Shown here one piece after another: positions 17,190 through 26,254 of a stretch of DNA of 64,000 nt; the first letter of the stretch is position 1; each line of letters begins with the position of its first letter. The stretch lies in the NCBI RefSeq assembly GCF_002078175.1, contig NZ_MWFK01000001.1:2356001-2420000 (forward strand). The letters run 5' to 3'. The translations under genes were made by a program, and so were the position numbers. The notes below the pieces were generated by a model. That model saw only the letters and a list, made by a program, of their open reading frames with translations, was not told the DNA's origin and did not search any database. The stretch comes from Streptomyces sp. M41(2017). GTDB lineage: Bacteria > Actinomycetota > Actinomycetes > Streptomycetales > Streptomycetaceae.

Positions 17190-19598
17190 ATGGCGGGGCT
17201 TTCTACCCCTCAGCAGTTTGACCACCCCACAACCCTCGCAGCCGCGGTACTGACGGACGGGAACCGCCTCATCGTGGTGGTCATCGCCGTCGTCGCGCTG
17301 GCGGCGCTCGTGGTCGCCGGGATCCTGGTGCGCCAGGTTCTCGCGGCCGGCGAGGGAACCGACAGCATGAAGGAGATCGCGAAGGCGATCCAGGAGGGTG
17401 CCAATGCCTACCTGGGACGCCAGATGCGCACGCTCGGCGTATTCGCCGCCGTGGTGTTCTTCCTGCTCATCCTGCTTCCCGCGGACGACTGGAATCAGCG
17501 CGCCGGGCGATCGATCTTCTTCCTGATCGGCGCGGCATTCTCGGCGACCACCGGCTATATCGGTATGTGGCTCGCCGTTCGGAGCAATGTCCGCGTGGCC
17601 GCCGCCGCGCGGGAAGCGACCCCGGCAGAGGGTGAGCCCGAAAAGGATCTCACCGCGGTCTCGCACAAAGCCATGAAGATCGCTTTCCGTACCGGTGGCG
17701 TCGTCGGCATGTTCACGGTGGGGCTCGGTCTGCTGGGCGCCTCCTGTGTGGTGCTCGTGTACGCGGCCGACGCGCCGAAGGTCCTGGAGGGCTTCGGTCT
17801 CGGCGCGGCGCTGATCGCCATGTTCATGCGTGTCGGCGGCGGCATCTTCACCAAGGCCGCCGACGTCGGCGCCGACCTGGTCGGCAAGGTCGAGCAGGGC
17901 ATTCCGGAGGACGACCCCCGTAATGCCGCGACCATCGCCGACAACGTGGGCGACAACGTCGGCGACTGCGCGGGTATGGCCGCCGACCTGTTCGAGTCCT
18001 ACGCCGTCACGCTCGTCGCCGCGCTGATCCTCGGCAAGGTGGCGTTCGGTGACGCCGGGCTCGCGTTCCCGCTGATCGTGCCCGCGATCGGTGTCCTCAC
18101 CGCGATGGTCGGCATCTTCGCGGTGGCGCCCCGCCGCTCGGACCGCAGCGGCATGTCCGCGATCAACCGCGGGTTCTTCATCTCCGCGGTGATCTCCCTG
18201 GTGCTCGTCGCCCTGGCCGTCTACATCTACCTGCCCGGCTCCTACGGCGACCTGGACGGTGTCACGGACGCGGCGATCAAGGCCAAGGGCGGCGACCCGC
18301 GTGTCCTCGCGGTCGTCGCCGTCGCGATCGGCATCGTGCTGGCCGCGCTCATCCAGCAGTTGACCGGCTACTTCACCGAGACCAGCCGCCGTCCCGTGCG
18401 GGACATCGGCAAGAGTTCCCTGACCGGCGCGGCCACCGTCGTCCTCGCCGGCATCTCCATCGGTCTCGAATCGGCCGTCTACACCGCCCTGTTGATCGGC
18501 CTCGGCGTGTACGGGGCGTTCCTGCTCGGCGGTACGTCGATCATGCTGGCGCTGTTCGCGGTCGCGCTCGCCGGAACCGGCCTGCTGACCACCGTCGGCG
18601 TCATCGTCGCGATGGACACCTTCGGGCCGGTCTCCGACAACGCGCAGGGCATCGCCGAGATGTCCGGCGACGTCGAGGGCGCGGGCGCTCAGGTGCTCAC
18701 CGACCTGGACGCCGTCGGCAACACCACCAAGGCCATCACCAAGGGCATCGCCATCGCCACCGCGGTCCTCGCCGCCTCGGCCCTCTTCGGCTCGTACCGT
18801 GACGCGATCACCACGGCGGCGAGCGACGTGGGGGAGAAGGTCTCCGGACCGGGCGCGCCGATGAACCTGATGATGGACATCTCGCAGCCCAACAACCTGG
18901 TGGGTCTCATCGCGGGCGCCGCGGTCGTCTTCCTCTTCTCGGGGCTGGCGATCAACGCGGTGTCGCGGTCCGCGGGTGCCGTGGTCTACGAGGTGCGGCG
19001 GCAGTTCCGCGAGCACCCCGGGATCATGGACTACAGCGAGAAGCCCGAGTACGGGCGCGTCGTCGACATCTGCACCAAGGACGCGCTGCGCGAGCTGGCG
19101 ACCCCGGGTCTGCTCGCGGTGCTCACGCCGATCGCCATCGGGTTCACGCTCGGCGTCGGGGCGCTCGGCTCGTTCCTCGCGGGCGCGATCGGCACCGGCA
19201 CGCTCATGGCCGTCTTCCTCGCCAACTCCGGCGGCGCCTGGGACAACGCCAAGAAGCTCGTCGAGGACGGGCACCACGGCGGCAAGGGCAGTGAGGCCCA
19301 CGCCGCCACCGTGATCGGCGACACGGTCGGCGACCCCTTCAAGGACACGGCGGGGCCGGCGATCAACCCGCTGCTGAAGGTCATGAACCTGGTGTCGCTG
19401 CTGATCGCTCCGGCCATCGTCAAGTTCTCGTACGGCGACGACAAGAGCGTCGGTGTAAGGGTGTTCATCGCGATCCTCGCCTTCCTTGTGATCGCGGGCT
19501 CCGTCTACATGTCCAAGCGGCGTGGGATCGCCATGGGCGATGAGGAGGACGACAACGACGGAGCCGCCAAGTCGGCGGATCCGGCGGCGGTTTCGTAG
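17190..19598 (+). CDS. hppA: Membrane-bound proton-translocating pyrophosphatase
   Basis: Hydrolyses pyrophosphate and pumps protons across the membrane; about 16 membrane helices in 802 residues. Signature segments: DVGADLVGKVE, DNVGDNVGDCAGMAADL, GGAWDNAKKLVEDG and GDTVGDPFKDTAGPAINP, which together bind Mg-pyrophosphate. In GNTTKAITKG the residue at position 514 is Lys, where potassium-dependent enzymes have Ala, so this should be the potassium-independent type. The C-terminal tail is acidic and low-complexity. Strong ribosome site; monocistronic by spacing. Confidence 0.97.
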   Translation: MAGLSTPQQFDHPTTLAAAVLTDGNRLIVVVIAVVALAALVVAGILVRQVLAAGEGTDSMKEIAKAIQEGANAYLGRQMRTLGVFAAVVFFLLILLPADDWNQRAGRSIFFLIGAAFSATTGYIGMWLAVRSNVRVAAAAREATPAEGEPEKDLTAVSHKAMKIAFRTGGVVGMFTVGLGLLGASCVVLVYAADAPKVLEGFGLGAALIAMFMRVGGGIFTKAADVGADLVGKVEQGIPEDDPRNAATIADNVGDNVGDCAGMAADLFESYAVTLVAALILGKVAFGDAGLAFPLIVPAIGVLTAMVGIFAVAPRRSDRSGMSAINRGFFISAVISLVLVALAVYIYLPGSYGDLDGVTDAAIKAKGGDPRVLAVVAVAIGIVLAALIQQLTGYFTETSRRPVRDIGKSSLTGAATVVLAGISIGLESAVYTALLIGLGVYGAFLLGGTSIMLALFAVALAGTGLLTTVGVIVAMDTFGPVSDNAQGIAEMSGDVEGAGAQVLTDLDAVGNTTKAITKGIAIATAVLAASALFGSYRDAITTAASDVGEKVSGPGAPMNLMMDISQPNNLVGLIAGAAVVFLFSGLAINAVSRSAGAVVYEVRRQFREHPGIMDYSEKPEYGRVVDICTKDALRELATPGLLAVLTPIAIGFTLGVGALGSFLAGAIGTGTLMAVFLANSGGAWDNAKKLVEDGHHGGKGSEAHAATVIGDTVGDPFKDTAGPAINPLLKVMNLVSLLIAPAIVKFSYGDDKSVGVRVFIAILAFLVIAGSVYMSKRRGIAMGDEEDDNDGAAKSADPAAVS

Positions 19599-19844
19599 CG
19601 CACGGTTCCGTCCCTGCCGCGGCACTGAGCCGAGTGCCAGGTGGGGGCGGGTTCAACGGGCGGGCGCACGGCGTGTGTTGACACGTCGTACGCCCGCCCT
19701 GTGTGTGTTCACTTCGATGCCGTGAGCCTTCTCTCGCTTGGTGCAAATGGCTTCAATAAGTTTCTAAGCGGACATTCGGCATACTGGTGTCACCCACTTG
19801 ACGTGTATGTTCCGGGGCCGAGAGCCATGGAAGGGACCAAACCG

Positions 19845-20417
19845 GTGAACAAGAAGCTCGCGGCCGCACTGTCCGGCGGTGCGGTACTGGTACTCGCGCT
19901 GTCCGGATGCAGCAGCGACGACGGCAACGACAAGCTGGACTCCTGGGCCAAGCAGGTCTGTGACGCGGTGAAGCCGCAGGCGCAGAAGATCGAGGACGCG
20001 AACGCCGCGATCCAGAAGCAGACCTCGGACAACAGCACGCCGGAAGCCGTCCAGAAGACGGACGCGAAGGCCTTCCAGGACATGTCCGACGCCTACGAGG
20101 CGATCGGCACCGCCGTCGACAACGCCGGACCCCCGGACGTCGACGACGGCAAGGCGAAGCAGACCAACGCGGTCAAGGAACTCAAGGGCATCTCCGCGTC
20201 GTACGCCGACCTCAAGAAGCAGGTCGACAAGCTCAACACCAAGGACCAGGCCAAGTTCGCCGACGGTCTCAAGGACGTGGCCACCCAGCTCGACAAGCTG
20301 AGCCAGAGCGGGAACGACGCGCTGAAGAAGCTGGAGGAGGGCGACGTGGGCAAGGCGATGTCGCAGCAGGAGAGCTGCAAGACCGCCTCGGGGAGCCCGG
20401 CGGCCACCCAGGGCTGA
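19845..20417 (+). CDS. Small secreted lipoprotein, function unknown
   Basis: 190-residue lipoprotein: signal VNKKLAAALSGG... ending LALSGC, then a predominantly helical, Lys/Asp/Gln-rich extracytoplasmic domain with two Cys (one in QVCDAVKP, one in QESCKTASG) that could form a disulfide. I chose the GTG at 19845, which has AGGGA 8 bases upstream; an in-frame ATG at 19827 is possible. It is conserved in synteny between hppA and the next gene in Streptomyces as I recall. No enzymatic motif is visible. Confidence 0.8.
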   Translation: MNKKLAAALSGGAVLVLALSGCSSDDGNDKLDSWAKQVCDAVKPQAQKIEDANAAIQKQTSDNSTPEAVQKTDAKAFQDMSDAYEAIGTAVDNAGPPDVDDGKAKQTNAVKELKGISASYADLKKQVDKLNTKDQAKFADGLKDVATQLDKLSQSGNDALKKLEEGDVGKAMSQQESCKTASGSPAATQG

Positions 20418-20622
20418 GCCACTCGCGGTCGGCCCGGCGGGCGTCGGCGTCCCCGGAAGCCGCCGGGGCCGACCCCGACCGTCCCGCAGGACCGACCGGC
20501 AGGGCGCAAGCCTTCCGCGCGCGACACCACGCCGAGAGCCCGATGCTCTCGGCGTGCCGCGTTCGACGACTCCCGAGGCGCCTTGGCGGCCGTGGGTGCT
20601 TGGGGCAGAGGGCTCTGCGGGG

Positions 20623-20655
20623 TTGTCCACAGGCGCGGGCAGAGCGCTGTCCACA
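20623..20655. promoter_or_regulatory. Two DnaA-box-like sequences upstream of the methyltransferase
   Basis: TTGTCCACA at 20623-20631 and CTGTCCACA at 20647-20655, same strand, 24 bases apart. Both fit the relaxed Streptomyces DnaA-box consensus. They lie 35-65 bases before the methyltransferase start, where binding could affect transcription. Confidence 0.35.
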
Positions 20656-20687
20656 GGTGTGGGTGCCCGCGGACGACAGCGGACACA

Positions 20688-22217
20688 ATGGGAGGCGTGA
20701 GTCACAGCAGCCTGTCACCCTTGCCCTCGTCCGACCGTGCCGACGTCGCCGCCCGGCTCCGGAGCGCCCTGCTCGGCGCTTCCTTCACCGCCGACGGACT
20801 CCTCGACCTGCTCGGCGCCCCCGCCTACGCGGCGCTGGCACGCAGCGAGACCGTTCCCGCCCTCCGGGCGACCCGGGGCGACACACCGCTGGAGACCCTC
20901 GTCCGGCTCTTCCTGCTCCAGCAGCCCGTGCCCCGCGCGCGGGTGGCCGACGTGCTGCCCGTCGAGGACGCGCTGGAGAGCGGCTGGCTGACCCCGGCCG
21001 GCGAGGACGAGGTGGCCGCGACCGTCGACATCCGCCCCTACGGCGGGCTCGACGGCGAGGACTGGTTCATCGTGTCCGACCTCGGGTGCGCCGTCGGCGG
21101 CGCCGGTGGCATCGGCAGCCGGGAGGAAGGTGTCGTCCTCGGTGTGGGCGGCGCGTCCACGACGCTGGCCGGCATCACCGTCCGCACGCCCGTCGACTCC
21201 GCGCTCGACCTCGGCACCGGCTCCGGGATCCAGGCCCTGCACGTCGCGCAGCACGCCACGCGCGTGACGGCGACCGACCTGAACCCCCGTGCCCTGCACA
21301 TCACCGCGCTGACCCTCGCCCTCTCCGGCGCACCCGCCGCCGACCTGCGCGAGGGCTCCCTCTTCGAGCCGCTCCGCGCCGACGAGACGTACGACCTGAT
21401 CGTGTCGAACCCGCCCTTCGTCATCTCGCCCGCCGCCCGCCTCACGTACCGCGACGGCGGCATGGCCGGGGACGATCTGTGCCGCACGCTCGTTCAGGAG
21501 TCGGGGAACCGGCTGAACGAAGGGGGGTACGCCCAGTTCCTGGCCAACTGGCAGCACGTGGAGGGCGAGGACTGGCAGGACCGGCTGCGCTCGTGGGTGC
21601 CGCGTGGCTGTGACGCGTGGATCGTCCAGCGGGAGGTCCAGGACGTCACGCAGTACGCGGAGTTGTGGCTCCGCGACGCCGGAGACCACCGCTCCGACCC
21701 GGCGGAGTACCAGGCGCTCTACGACGCGTGGCTGGACGAGTTCGAGGCACGCAAGGTGAAGGCCGTCGGCTTCGGCTGGATCACCCTGCGCAGGACGGCC
21801 GCCGCGGAGCCGTCGATCACCGTCGAGGAGTGGCCGCACTCGGTGGAGCAGCCGCTCGGCGAGACCGTGCGCGCCCACTTCGACCGGGTCGACTACCTGC
21901 GGGCGCACGACGACGCCGGCCTGCTCGCCGGACACTTCAGGCTCGTGACGGAGGTCGTGCAGGAGCAGGTCGGTCTGCCCGGCGCCGAGGACCCGGAGCA
22001 TGTGGTGCTGCGTCAGCACCGCGGGATGCGCAGAGCCACCAAAGTGGACACGGTCGGCGCGGGCTTCGCCGGTGTGTGCGACGGCACGCTGAGCGCCGGG
22101 CGGATTCTCGACGCCATCGCCCAACTGGTCGGCGAGGATCCGGTGTTGCTGCGCGACCGGACGCCCGCGCAGATCCGGCTCCTGGTGGAGCAGGGGTTCT
22201 TGGAGCCGGCGGAGTAG
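20688..22217 (+). CDS. SAM-dependent methyltransferase with N-terminal DUF7059-like domain
   Basis: 509-residue class I methyltransferase. N-terminal helical domain (about 1-150), then motif I ALDLGTGSGIQAL, an acidic ATDLNPRAL and motif IV DLIVSNPPFVISP, the N-P-P-F form used by N-methyltransferases acting on nucleic-acid bases or protein Gln/Asn (RsmC/PrmC-like). The C-terminal 150 residues are helical and probably determine substrate. rRNA is a plausible target, but this is inference. The start is either ATG 20688 or GTG 20697. It stands apart from its neighbours. Confidence 0.82.
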   Translation: MGGVSHSSLSPLPSSDRADVAARLRSALLGASFTADGLLDLLGAPAYAALARSETVPALRATRGDTPLETLVRLFLLQQPVPRARVADVLPVEDALESGWLTPAGEDEVAATVDIRPYGGLDGEDWFIVSDLGCAVGGAGGIGSREEGVVLGVGGASTTLAGITVRTPVDSALDLGTGSGIQALHVAQHATRVTATDLNPRALHITALTLALSGAPAADLREGSLFEPLRADETYDLIVSNPPFVISPAARLTYRDGGMAGDDLCRTLVQESGNRLNEGGYAQFLANWQHVEGEDWQDRLRSWVPRGCDAWIVQREVQDVTQYAELWLRDAGDHRSDPAEYQALYDAWLDEFEARKVKAVGFGWITLRRTAAAEPSITVEEWPHSVEQPLGETVRAHFDRVDYLRAHDDAGLLAGHFRLVTEVVQEQVGLPGAEDPEHVVLRQHRGMRRATKVDTVGAGFAGVCDGTLSAGRILDAIAQLVGEDPVLLRDRTPAQIRLLVEQGFLEPAE

Positions 22218-22676
22218 CGGGAGAGGCGGAGCCGGCGAACGGCCCGGAGCGGGCCGGCGCGGCTGGGCGGCGCCTCGGGCCGGCGCGGCCGGGGGGCGCC
22301 CCGGCCCGGGGCGGCCGGACGGCGCCTCGCCGTTCCGCCTCCTGGGACTGCGGCTCTCCGGCTCGCTCAGGACGCGGAACCGGCCAACCTCGACCGGGTC
22401 GGCTGGTGCGGGCGGGGGACGGCCCCGCCGGCCCTTCGGTGCCGGTCGGCCGGTCGCCGCGACGGGCACGGCCTGCACCGGGCGGCGGCGGTGGGGGCCA
22501 CGCCGGGCAAGCGGAGGCCCGGTCGAGGCCCGCACGGGGCGCGGGCGAGGCTCGGTACGGTCCGGGTCGAGGCCCGGCGCGGGCGGCGGTCGCCGTGCGT
22601 TCACCGTGGGTTCGCGTCGGTGTCGCCGGGACGTGTCAGCCTCCCGAGTCCGGGCTCGGGGCGGAAGGGCAGATCC
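22218..22676. other. Very GC-rich intergenic stretch
   Basis: Extremely GC-rich with many short overlapping inverted repeats of GCCGG/CCGGC type (for example ggggcgccccggcccggggc around 22294-22313), probably terminating the methyltransferase transcript. The open frames here are compositional and none has a ribosome site. Confidence 0.5.
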
Positions 22677-22874
22677 ATGGAAAGCGGACCGACGATCTTC
22701 ACAGGGGTGGTGTTCGCCCTGTTCGGGGGCGGGCTGCTGGCCTGGACCGGGATCCGGCTGCGGCAGGGCGAGCCGGTGGCCCACGGTGTGAACCGCGTCG
22801 CATCGGCGGCCCTCGCGACTCTCGCCGGAGCGGTGGCGCTCCTGGTCGGAATGTGGTGCTTCACCCGACTCTGA
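22677..22874 (+). CDS. Small two-helix membrane protein
   Basis: 65 residues, with two hydrophobic helices (about 8-27 and 43-62) separated by a short basic loop. GGAAGGG precedes the ATG at 22677. A strong hairpin follows at 22883-22910. No functional motif; I recall small membrane proteins at this spot upstream of topA in Streptomyces but know no role. Confidence 0.65.
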   Translation: MESGPTIFTGVVFALFGGGLLAWTGIRLRQGEPVAHGVNRVASAALATLAGAVALLVGMWCFTRL

Positions 22875-22882
22875 GAGAATCC

Positions 22883-22910
22883 CTCACGCGCGAGGGACAA
22901 CGCGCGTGAG
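22883..22910 (+). terminator. Hairpin terminator
   Basis: CTCACGCGCG pairs with CGCGCGTGAG (10 bp) across an 8-base loop, 9 bases after the small membrane gene. Confidence 0.8.
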
Positions 22911-23145
22911 GAGCACGACTTCGGTAACTGGGAAGTTACGCTCCGGATGGGCCCGAAAGAGCTGGTCGGCACTCCGGGCGGCAGGAATGGCGGTAGTCGG
23001 GTTACCGTTCGAGTGGCCGTTGCGGGCTTTTCCCGTTTGACACGGGGGCGGGATGTACCGTCACACTCCGCAGCGTCAGCATGACCCGACCCCTCGGGAG
23101 CCGAGCCCCCGGGGAGCACCGCGTCGACCGGAGAGAAGAGCGAAG
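22911..23145 (+). promoter_or_regulatory. topA promoter region
   Basis: Contains TTGACA at 23037-23042, a good -35, but no matching consensus -10 at 16-18 bases; a poor -10 would suit the known supercoiling-sensitive control of topA in S. coelicolor. The -10 assignment is inference. Confidence 0.4.
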
Positions 23146-25959
23146 TTGTCCCCGACCAGCGACACCGCACACGGCGGCCGCCGACTCGTCATCGTCGAGT
23201 CGCCTGCCAAGGCGAAGACGATCAAGGGCTATCTCGGCCCCGGCTATGTCGTCGAAGCGAGCGTCGGGCACATCCGTGACCTCCCCAACGGCGCCGCGGA
23301 GGTGCCCGAGAAGTACACGGGTGAGGTCCGCCGCCTCGGCGTCGACGTAGAGAACGACTTCCAGCCGATCTACGTGGTCAACGCCGACAAGAAGGCCCAG
23401 GTCAAGAAGCTCAAGGACCTGCTGAAGGACTCCGACGAACTCTTCCTCGCCACCGATGAGGACCGCGAGGGCGAAGCCATCGCGTGGCACCTCCTGGAGG
23501 TCCTGAAGCCCAAGGTTCCCGTCCACCGGATGGTCTTCCACGAGATCACCAAGGACGCGATCCGCAGCGCCGTCGCCAACCCGCGCGAGCTCAACAAGCG
23601 CATGGTCGACGCCCAGGAGACCCGCCGCATCCTCGACCGCCTCTACGGCTACGAGGTCTCGCCGGTCCTGTGGAAGAAGGTCATGCCGCGCCTGTCGGCG
23701 GGCCGTGTGCAGTCCGTGGCGACCCGGCTCGTCGTCGAGCGGGAGCGCGAGCGCATCGCCTTCCGTTCCGCCGAGTACTGGGACCTGACCGGCACCTTCG
23801 GCACCGGCCGCGCCGGGGACGCGAGCGACCCGTCCAACCTGGTCGCCCGTCTGACCTCGGTCGACGGCAAGCGCGTCGCCCAGGGCCGCGACTTCGACTC
23901 GCTCGGCCAGATCAAGGGCGCGAACACGCTCCACCTGGACGAGACGAACGCCCGCGCGCTCGCCGCGGCCCTCCAGGACACGAACTTCGCGGTCCGCTCG
24001 GTCGAGTCCAAGCCGTACCGCCGCTCGCCCTACGCGCCGTTCCGTACGACCACGCTCCAGCAGGAGGCCTCGCGCAAGCTGGGCTTCGGCGCGAAGGCGA
24101 CCATGCAGGTGGCCCAGAAGCTGTACGAGAACGGCTTCATCACCTATATGCGTACGGACTCCACGACCCTGTCCGACACCGCGATCGGCGCCGCCCGCGC
24201 CCAGGTCACGCAGCTGTACGGCGCCGACTACCTGCCGGCCCAGCCGCGCACGTACGCCGGGAAGGTCAAGAACGCGCAGGAGGCGCACGAGGCGATCCGT
24301 CCCTCGGGTGATCGTTTCCGCACCCCGGCGGAGACGGGCCTGACGGGCGACCAGTTCAAGCTGTACGAGCTGATCTGGAAGCGGACCGTCGCCTCGCAGA
24401 TGAAGGACGCGGTCGGCAACTCCGTCACCGTCAAGATCGCCGGCAGGTCCTCGGACGGCCGGGACGCCGAGTTCAGCGCGTCCGGCAAGACGATCACCTT
24501 CCACGGCTTCCTCAAGGCGTACGTCGAGGGCGCGGACGACCCGAACGCCGAGCTCGACGACCGTGAGCGCCGTCTCCCGCAGGTCAGTGAGGGCGACCCG
24601 CTGTCGGCCGAGGAGATCACGGTCGACGGCCACGCCACCAAGCCGCCGGCCCGCTACACCGAGGCCTCGCTGGTCAAGGAGCTCGAAGAGCGCGAGATCG
24701 GCCGCCCGTCGACGTACGCGTCGATCATCGGCACGATCCTCGACCGCGGTTACGTCTTCAAGAAGGGCACGGCCCTCGTGCCGTCCTTCCTGTCGTTCGC
24801 CGTGGTCAACCTTCTGGAGAAGCACTTCGGACGGCTCGTCGACTACGACTTCACGGCCAAGATGGAGGACGACCTCGACCGCATCGCGCGGGGCGAGGCC
24901 AAGGCCGTGCCGTGGCTGAGGCGGTTCTACTTCGGCGAGGGCGACGCGAGTGGCGCCGCCGAGGCCGGCAACGGCGACGGCGACCACCTGGGCGGCCTCA
25001 AGGAGCTCGTCACGGACCTGGGCGCCATCGACGCCCGCGAGGTGTCGTCCTTCCCGGTCGGTAACGACGTGGTGCTCCGCGTCGGCCGCTACGGCCCGTA
25101 CGTCGAGCGTGGCGAGAAGGACTCCGAGAACCACCAGCGCGCCGACGTGCCGGAGGACCTGGCACCGGACGAGCTGACCATCGAGCTCGCCGAGGAACTG
25201 CTCGCCAAGCCGAGCGGCGACTTCGAGCTGGGTGCCGACCCGCAGTCGGGTCACCAGATCATCGCCAGGGACGGCCGCTACGGCCCGTACGTCACCGAGG
25301 TGCTCCCCGAGGGCACCCCGAAGACGGGCAAGAACGCCGTGAAGCCGCGGACCGCTTCGCTGTTCAAGTCGATGGCGCTCGACACGGTGACGCTCGAGGA
25401 CGCCCTCAAGCTGATGTCCCTTCCGCGCGTCGTCGGCAAGGACGCCGAGGGTGTCGAGATCACCGCGCAGAACGGCCGGTACGGCCCGTACCTGAAGAAG
25501 GGCACGGACTCGCGGTCGCTCACGGCCGAGGACCAGCTCTTCACCATCACGCTGGAAGAGGCGCTGGAGATCTACTCCCAGCCCAAGCAGCGGGGCCGCG
25601 CGGCCGCCAAGCCGCCGCTCAAGGAGCTGGGCGAGGACCCGGTCAGCCAGAAGCCCGTCGTGGTCAAGGACGGCCGCTTCGGTCCGTACGTGACCGACGG
25701 CGAGACGAACGCGACCCTGCGGTCCGACGACAGCGTCGAGGGCATCACGCCGGAGCGCGGCTACGAGCTGCTCGCCGAGAAGCGCGCCAAGGGTCCGGCG
25801 AAGAAGACCGCGAAGAAGGCACCGGCCAAGAAGGCGACCGCCAAGAAGGCCCCGGCCAAGAAGACGGCCGCGAAGAAGACGACGACCGCGAAGACGGCCG
25901 CCAAGAAGGCGCCCGCCAAGAAGACCGCCGCGAAGAAGACGGCGGCCTCCGAAGGCTGA
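23146..25959 (+). CDS. topA: DNA topoisomerase I
   Basis: Type IA topoisomerase relaxing negative supercoils. 937 residues from a TTG start at 23146 ([11 protein letters not shown]), which places the Toprim motif [12 protein letters not shown] at the usual distance; GAGAGAAG precedes it. Toprim acidic motif DEDREGE; catalytic Tyr334 in ITYMRTDST. The C-terminal part has four TopoI_C-type repeats centred on [21 protein letters not shown] and GRFGPYV and no zinc fingers, then a tail of KKAPAKK-like lysine repeats, as in actinobacterial TopA, where it promotes processivity. An in-frame ATG at 23053 would start inside the promoter region. Confidence 0.97.
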   Translation: MSPTSDTAHGGRRLVIVESPAKAKTIKGYLGPGYVVEASVGHIRDLPNGAAEVPEKYTGEVRRLGVDVENDFQPIYVVNADKKAQVKKLKDLLKDSDELFLATDEDREGEAIAWHLLEVLKPKVPVHRMVFHEITKDAIRSAVANPRELNKRMVDAQETRRILDRLYGYEVSPVLWKKVMPRLSAGRVQSVATRLVVERERERIAFRSAEYWDLTGTFGTGRAGDASDPSNLVARLTSVDGKRVAQGRDFDSLGQIKGANTLHLDETNARALAAALQDTNFAVRSVESKPYRRSPYAPFRTTTLQQEASRKLGFGAKATMQVAQKLYENGFITYMRTDSTTLSDTAIGAARAQVTQLYGADYLPAQPRTYAGKVKNAQEAHEAIRPSGDRFRTPAETGLTGDQFKLYELIWKRTVASQMKDAVGNSVTVKIAGRSSDGRDAEFSASGKTITFHGFLKAYVEGADDPNAELDDRERRLPQVSEGDPLSAEEITVDGHATKPPARYTEASLVKELEEREIGRPSTYASIIGTILDRGYVFKKGTALVPSFLSFAVVNLLEKHFGRLVDYDFTAKMEDDLDRIARGEAKAVPWLRRFYFGEGDASGAAEAGNGDGDHLGGLKELVTDLGAIDAREVSSFPVGNDVVLRVGRYGPYVERGEKDSENHQRADVPEDLAPDELTIELAEELLAKPSGDFELGADPQSGHQIIARDGRYGPYVTEVLPEGTPKTGKNAVKPRTASLFKSMALDTVTLEDALKLMSLPRVVGKDAEGVEITAQNGRYGPYLKKGTDSRSLTAEDQLFTITLEEALEIYSQPKQRGRAAAKPPLKELGEDPVSQKPVVVKDGRFGPYVTDGETNATLRSDDSVEGITPERGYELLAEKRAKGPAKKTAKKAPAKKATAKKAPAKKTAAKKTTTAKTAAKKAPAKKTAAKKTAASEG

Positions 25960-26171
25960 GCCGGCCTCGGCCCGAAGCCGGCCGACGCGGCCGAACTCGG
26001 TCGGGACCGGTGGAAACCAGCCGAATCCGGAAACGTCCGAAGGGTGCGGCCGACTCGGTCGGCCGGCCCGGCGGGTCCCGCCGCCGGAGCGACGAAGCCA
26101 AGCTCCACGGCCCGTGAACTTTCCGCGACCCGGCGGTGTTCACAGGCTTTCCGCCCAGGTCAGAGCAGGTG

Positions 26172-26199
26172 CGCCCCCGGACCGAAAGGTCCGGGGGCG
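26172..26199 (+). terminator. Hairpin terminator after topA
   Basis: A perfect 12-bp stem (CGCCCCCGGACC) with a GAAA tetraloop, between topA and the Tmk fusion gene. Confidence 0.9.
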
Positions 26200-26254
26200 T
26201 CCGTATGTTCGGGCACCCCTTCGGGGAGTCAGTGGGTCCGGATAGGCTGGCGGG

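Noticed and set aside
25790..25950. Short tandem repeat at the end of topA
   Set aside because: It is the coding sequence of the Lys/Ala-rich tail normal for actinobacterial TopA.
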